Part shown: piece by piece, positions 59,001-64,000 of the stretch
How the letters are laid out: each line of letters opens with the position of its first letter
How positions within the stretch are numbered: the stretch's first letter is position 1
DNA from: Erythroxylum novogranatense
Taxonomy: Eukaryota > Streptophyta > Magnoliopsida > Malpighiales > Erythroxylaceae
NCBI GenBank assembly: GCA_029891385.1
Contig: CM057228.1
Coordinates: 81,394,964 to 81,458,963, forward strand
Length of the DNA: 64,000 nt
Direction of reading: 5' to 3'
The notes under the pieces: generated by a model
Databases searched by the model: none
Told to the model about the DNA's origin: nothing
Seen by the model: only the letters and a program-made list of their open reading frames with translations
Position numbers and translations under genes: made by a program

Positions 59001-59041
59001 TGAGCTGTCAAGCTCACCCCACCTCTTATCCCCATCTCCAG
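59001..59041 (+). promoter_or_regulatory. Short hairpin and acceptor-like site in LTR F
   Basis: TGAGCT-GTCA-AGCTCA (59001-59016) is followed by a pyrimidine-rich run and CCCATCTCCAG (AG at 59040-59041). The same arrangement after TGTTACCCAC is found in LTRs A, C, D, G and H with base-pair-preserving changes. This is the clearest example. Confidence 0.5.
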
Positions 59042-59895
59042 GTTTCCAAGCAGGAGATTGGATGAAGACGATCCAGTCATCAGTTCTGCATGTGTCAGTA
59101 ATAGGGTTCGTTGAGATTGTGGTTTTTGGTTTGATATCGTGGATTGAAAATGTCACTTTGCTATTGATGATGTATTTGAGTTAAGTTATGAAATTGAATT
59201 TATGTATGATAGTGGAATTGGATTATTTAAGTAGATCATGTTAGTTTATATGAATATGATTGAATTGTATTCGAATTGAAGTATGTATGATGGATTGAGA
59301 TTATGAAGTGCTTAGATATAGATGTGTGTTGCTGCCGGTGTTTGGATTCCGGACGGGGAGTCCGATGACTTTGTGTGATTGGATTTGGTTTATAGAAGTG
59401 TATTTTTGCCTTTGCATTTTTTGGGCATCAAAATACAATAGATTATCTTCCGATTTTCGGTAAAAATCGGGTTAAGATAAGAATAAGAATAAAAAAATTA
59501 GTTTGGTAAAGATGAGATTTGTGTGATTAAGACAAATTATATGAATTTAGTGTTATATGAGGATAAATTTCCAAAAAGGAAATTGTATGGATTGATTATG
59601 ATTTGAATGTGATTGAGTAAAGGGAAAAGGAATGAATAAGAAAAAAAAAGAAAAAAAAACTATACCGGTTTGGATGGTTAGTCTAGGTTATCCAACGATC
59701 TCGCTTCGCTTTCTCGACCAATCTTCGTTCCTGGATGTCGGACACTTGATTTCGATTCGCTTCGATGTGTATTTCGTTTCGAGACGTTCCGAGTTTTCTG
59801 TTTGCTCCGATTCCGCACTTTGTTTCGCTTTTCGTTCTTTTTCATTTCTGTTTTCCGGTTGGGATCCGGTTCCTGGATCGGGTCCCAACAATTTA

Positions 59896-60489
59896 ATTAA
59901 GCAGAAGCTGAAGGCATCTCAGGACAGGATGAAGAGCTATGAGGATGCTCATAGGAAAGAGATGGAGTATGAGGTCGGTGAGAAGGTGTTCCTTAAGACT
60001 TCTCCGTGGAAGGGAATTCTGAGATTTGGAAAGAAGGGTAAACTGAGTCCGAGGTATGTGGGACCTTATGAGATACTGGAGAGGATTGGTCCGTTGGCTT
60101 ACAAGTTAGCTTTACCTCCAGAGTTATCTCAGATTCATGATGTTTTCCATGTCTCAATGTTGAGGAGATACCGATCAGATCCGTCTCATGTCATTCAAGC
60201 TGATGAAGTTCATTTGAGTGAGGATTTGAGTTATGACGAGCTTCCAATTCAGATTCTGGATATAAAAGAAAAGGTTCTCAGGAATAAAACAGTACAGTTA
60301 GTAAAAGTGTTATGGAGGAACCATTCGGTGGAAGAGGCCACGTGGGAACCTTTGGAAGCTATGAAGGAGAAGTATCCTCAGCTCTTCATTGATTCAGGTA
60401 AGAATTTCGAGGACGAAATTCTTTTAAGGGGGGAAGAAATGTTAGACCTCGGTCCCTTTTTTTTCCTATTAAATAGGTTTGCAATTTAA
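59896..60489 (+). pseudogene. Element G: integrase C-terminus with chromodomain
   Basis: Resumes after the LTR F target duplication (KQKLKASQDR) and includes VGEKVFLKTSPWKG, the GPY/F-type module (GPYEILERIGPLAYKLALP) and HVSMLRRY. It ends in a chromodomain of the chromovirus type (LPIQILDIKEKVLRNK, VKVLWRNHSVEEATWEPLEA). In chromoviruses this domain guides integration to marked chromatin. The usual stop is absent and the frame runs about 50 bases into the 3' LTR to 60489. A frame open from 59632 inside LTR F creates a chance chimera. Confidence 0.93.
60403..60439 (+). promoter_or_regulatory. Hairpin and polypurine tract of element G
   Basis: GAATTTCGAGGACGAAATTC is an eight-pair inverted repeat with loop AGGA, still within the coding frame. 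TTTTAAGGGGGGAAGAAA then abuts the 3' LTR start at 60440. Confidence 0.88.
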
Positions 60490-61979
60490 ATTGTCTTTTG
60501 GTTAGTATGAAATTAGGGTTTTATTAGATTTCCTAGTGGTTAGAATAATTTGGGATTTTAGTGCAATAATTATTAATTGAAGGAATTTAGTTAAATTAGA
60601 ATTTTAATTTTGGTGTTAGATTTTAAAAGAATAAGAAAATGGTAGATGAGGCCATAAAATAGTGTTAGGATAAATTAGGAAGTGTTTATAAGGTTTTAAG
60701 GCTTTAGGTTACTTAAGTGGGTTCTCTAGCCCTTTGGCATGTCTTTTAAATGATGGGGAAAGCAAATAAGTGGGCTAGGGTTTTTAAGGTGAAGTAAATA
60801 AAAAAGAAAGAAAGCATTTGGGCTTTTAAGTGGGAGCCCACAAAATTATTAGATGGTTGGAGGGAAAGATGAAATTTTGGGAAAGTTTAAGTTAAAAGGA
60901 GGGAAAGTTGGACTTTTGGGCTTAGGTTTAAGTTTAGGGTTAGGTTAATGGAAGGAGGCTTAGGAAGTTTCCTAAGGCTTAAGAGAAACCAACGAAAATT
61001 GAAGAAGAGGGAGGCTTTAGTTAGGTGATGTCGTTTTTGGCTTAGGGGAATAAGGGAGAAAGAAGCCAACTAGGTCATTTATGCTTTAGCCATCCGAAAA
61101 TTTAAAGGAGAAAGAAGAGTGGAGAGAAGGTTTCGGCCATTAAAGAAGAAGAAGAAGAAGAAGAAGAAGGGAGGTAGGTAGGTTTTCTAAGCTTTAGCAA
61201 GGAGGATTCAAGTAGTTTTATGTAAGAAGAAAGGAAGAGAAAGAGGATACTCCATCTTTAGCAAGCAAAAGAAGATTTCGTGGGTTTCCTACAAGGTAAG
61301 GAAATTCGAATTTCTTGGTTATATTGTTAGGGTTTTTATCTTTCTTGTTTCATATTGGTGATTGGAAGAGTGATTAGGAGATGTTGTTGGAGGAGAAAAA
61401 AAATCACATTGTGTATGGATTAGGATTTCGAAATTTAAGAATTGATTTGTTAAAGTTTTGTTTTTCATGTTTTAAATGGATGATTGGAAGAGGTTTTAGA
61501 GAAAGAATGAGAAAGGAAAGAGTTTCCTATCATTAGAAACTAGGAGGGTGATGTCGTGGGTTTCATGAGGGAAGGAGAAGTTGAAATTTCATGGCTTTAT
61601 TATTAGGGTTTGTCTAATGGTGGTTTGGAGAGTGTGTTGTGAAGGAAAAAATGAAAGAAGAAAAATTAGGGAAGCTTAGTGAAAAAAATCAGCATGCATG
61701 GATGGCTTTAGGGTTGAGAATTATCGAAAATAAAGGATTAAATTGAGAGAAGTTTGATTTAATATAGCATAGGAATGGTATAGGAAAGGTTTAGGTGAGG
61801 TTATGTAGATTGAAAGTCAAGTTTTTTACATTCTTGAAAATTCCAGCATTGTGCTCTTTGATTAATTAGACTTGTTATTCTTTGATTAAGGTCAATTAAG
61901 ACATTTGGAGCTTGAGGAAGGACAAGTTAATCAATTGCCAAGCCAAAGAAGTCAAGGTGGGTAACTTTTTAATAATTGA
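60440..61979 (+). mobile_element. 3' LTR of element G, truncated by LTR H
   Basis: Matches 46515-48054 of the 5' LTR with few substitutions and small indels (for example GGTAGGTAGG against GGTAGG near 61172). It stops at ATTGA, 22 bases past the second donor-like GT (61957), where LTR H begins. The rest presumably lies beyond the window. Confidence 0.93.
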
Positions 61980-64000
61980 TGTTAGGCCCCAAATTTTTTG
62001 TTTTCTTGAAGTTATTAAGCATGAATTATTTTGATTTATGATTTATGGTTTAGTTTGATTTTAATGAAATCATTCATGGAAAAATTAGAATTATTGAGTT
62101 TAGTATGGAGTAATATTTATGAAAGGGTAAAATGAGAAAGGGCGAAATGGGCAAGATACTTAAGTTATGAGATTTTAGACTAAGTAAGGAAGGGTATTTT
62201 GGTCCTTATGCATCTTAGGGTTTAAGGATTAAAAGAAAAGAAATAGAAAAGAGGAAGAAAGGGAAGAATAGAAAAGAAGAGAACGAAGAGGGAGTCGGCG
62301 GCAGTGAGAGGAAAGAAGAAGAGAAGAAGAGGAAGTTAGTTCCAGGTGGTTTTCCAACAGATTTCAAGCATCCTTAAGGTAAGTTATACTCTTCTACACT
62401 TGTTTAGGTTGAATCTAACCTTTGTTTTGCTGGATTGAAGGAGAAATCGTGGAGTTAGGGTTTATGGTGAAGATTTCTAGATTTGCTTGGGTTTGTGTTT
62501 TTGTTGATGTTTTTGAGCTTAGAATGGGAGTATATGAGTTGGGTTATGGTTTATATGTGTTGTAGTTGAGAATGGAAGGTTTTTTAGGTTAAAAAAATGG
62601 CGGATTCTGGGTTCGGGAAGACGAAGCTCCCGACTGCACGTCGCGACGTGCATGAAGGCCGCATGCCGCGATGTGTGAGACAGCACGCTGGGCGAAGAAG
62701 AAGTCAGACGCCATGGCGAAGCCAGCCTCGTCATGACGAAGGGCCTCGTCATGGCCCCAATTTTTCAGAATGGATTTATTTTAGTGTTTTGATCATATCT
62801 TTTGCTACAGAAGTCCTTTTGGGGTGATTTTAGAGGCGTTGTGAACTAGAGAGATAGATCTACAAGTCTTATGAAGTGATGAAATTATGAATTGGTTTCT
62901 AAGATTTTGGAATTTTAGATGGAAGTTAAGAATGAAATTATGGTTTCAACATGAGATTTTTGAATAAGATTTTGATTTTTATTTTAGGAGATCAAGAGAG
63001 GCAAGAGGATCAAGAGGAAACTCATTCCTAGGCAAGACAAGCAAGGAATTCAAGTGGGTTCATGTTTATAATAAAGTAACTAAGTACTCATTGTTTAGTT
63101 CAAATCAAGCAAGATCTCATGCATTTATATTACATCATTCACGATCGCATTGCATACTACCATGAATGATTATTTTCTGCTATGTGTTTTGCATTCATGA
63201 TTATTATCAAGATTTTTCACAAAGGAGTGTTCTCCTTTTTACGAATACAAGTACATGAATTCAAGTATTACGAAATACATGACCAGCAAGTTTACAAGCA
63301 AGATTACAAGCAAGTGCCAGTTTGGCAAACAAGTTTACAAGAATATAAATTATGCATACTTATGTGGGTTTGTGGTGTCCCTCACGATAGTCAAGTGCAC
63401 ATTGACTCACGAAAAGGCTTCTCCCGCCTGCCCGACTGTGGCACAGGGTTATCCCACAAGGATTCCCTCATGAAACTACGTCTATACATCAACATTTCGA
63501 TGACATGTGTAGTACGTCACGAACCCGGGACACCCAAACCATCATGTTATGTGTTATGATTTGTTATGTGCCAGGCATCATGATTTGTTCAAGAATCAAG
63601 CATTTTTCAAGACAAAGACATATACATGATCAATGACTATGATTTCAGCAAGTATCACGGCAATGAGATATTTTGAATACTTTTGCATTTTTTTATATTA
63701 TAAATATGTTCCCACGAGCTTTATAGCTCACCCCCTCTAATCTCCCCATACAGTGTGTGAGCCGTAGATCGAGTGAGTCACGAGTTTCGCACACTCCCGT
63801 TTTCATTTCATATGTTTGATTATGTTCCAAGACTTTAGTTTCATTTCAAGTATCATTGGTTCAAGAGTGTTTTATACTTTTGGCTCTTGAACTCAAAGTT
63901 GTAATTTGATTTGAGATAATTTGTAAGGCTTTATGAAACTCTTCTTTGGAGCATGAATTATGAATATGTTTAAAAGTATGAAAGTTTCACGATGGGTCCA
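61980..64000 (+). mobile_element. LTR H (gypsy type), partial, runs off the window
   Basis: Starts TGTTAGGCCCCAAATTTTTT at 61980 after the candidate target duplication ATTGA. It carries donor-like AAG/GTAAGT (62379), a GC-rich tract (about 62598-62762), acceptor-like GATTTTTATTTTAG ending 62987, exon-like 62988-63053 and donor-like CAA/GTGGGTT (63054). CTTCTCCCGCCTGCCCG with the bulged hairpin (63445-63468), the short hairpin (63716-63729) and acceptor-like TCCCCATACAG ending 63753 follow. It cannot be told whether it is a solo LTR or part of a full element. Confidence 0.85.
62598..62762 (+). repeat. GC-rich variable tract in LTR H
   Basis: A GC island with CGTCGCGACGTGC, GTCATGACGAAGG and CGTCATGGC words, of the same flavour and in the same interval (first donor-like to second acceptor-like site) as the tracts in LTR A. 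The 76-codon open frame over it is attributed to base composition. Confidence 0.6.

Larger units (their letters stand above)
54418..59890 (+). mobile_element. Solo LTR F (gypsy type) inside element G pol
   Basis: 5,473 bases, TGTTGGACCCCAAAC to GGATCGGGTCCCAACA, flanked by ATTTA (54413-54417 and 59891-59895). Without the insert the integrase frame is continuous. It shares ends and body plan with LTR E: GGAGTNGAAAGTTATGAT modules (about 54710, 54890, 55085), a CTAAGATTGTCAAAG unit, donor-like AAAAG/GTAAGA (56070), exon-like segment about 56476-56549, donor-like GAG/GTGGGTAAC (56550), bulged hairpin (58510-58528), the block shared with LTR A (58641-58698), perfect short hairpin (59001-59016) and acceptor-like CCCATCTCCAG (ending 59041). 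The tract 56580-58380 is monotonous AT-rich DNA with no gene. Confidence 0.95.

Noticed and set aside
59632..60489. A 285-codon gene starting MNKKKKEKK
   Set aside because: Its first part is LTR F sequence and its second part the integrase C-terminus of G; the open frame across the junction is accidental.

Overview
The window looks like nuclear DNA of a flowering plant, probably a eudicot. It is AT-rich and built almost entirely of LTR retrotransposons. Primer binding sites complement plant initiator tRNA-Met. There is a chromodomain Ty3/gypsy element of Tekay/Del type, Ty1/copia elements, a SIRE-like 3' end and an Athila-like gag relic. I find no host gene, rRNA, tRNA gene or CRISPR array. 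Every retroelement gene seen is broken. Element letters (A, B, C...) are my own.

Layout from the left. Positions 1-10288 hold a tandem array of element A: a deleted unit (1-615), LTR A1 (616-3738), a non-coding interior (3739-7175) and LTR A2 (7176-10288), organised like a large retrotransposon derivative (LARD). A scrap of another LTR (B, 10289-10373) abuts a triplicated primer binding site (10374-10560), a broken env-like region (10561-12325) and a SIRE-like LTR (12535 to about 13440). Then come a decayed minus-strand copia element (K, 13446-15360), a 1.2 kb foldback (15411-16575), unassigned DNA and a possible SINE (17768-17915). LARD-like element C follows (17935-28466), with a copia solo LTR (I, 20113-22221) inside its left LTR.

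The right half is a nest. A minus-strand Athila-like relic (L, 28467-31749) was hit by minus-strand copia element J (from 31750; its upstream LTR lies beyond the window). The near LTR of J was hit by solo LTR D (32431-40918), and D by solo LTR E (34085-39498). The leader of J was hit by the Tekay-type element G (from 46515). The pol gene of G was hit by solo LTR F (54418-59890) and its 3' LTR by LTR H (61980 to the window end). Five-base target duplications support I, D, E and F.

The most interesting signal is shared by the gypsy-type LTRs (A, C, D, E, F, G, H). Although diverged, they carry the same gene-like order: a splice-donor-like site (usually AAGGTAAG), a short exon-like segment of about 55-76 bases ending at a second donor-like site (GTGGGTAAC or GTGAGTAAC), then a pyrimidine-rich CAG-type acceptor in most copies. 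In six of these families the putative second intron holds a conserved GC-rich block with a bulged hairpin whose stem changes by compensating substitutions. A second short hairpin precedes the acceptor. I infer a spliced LTR leader with an RNA structure kept only in unspliced RNA. That would resemble a retroviral packaging signal downstream of the major splice donor. This is a hypothesis from reading the sequence, with no transcript evidence.
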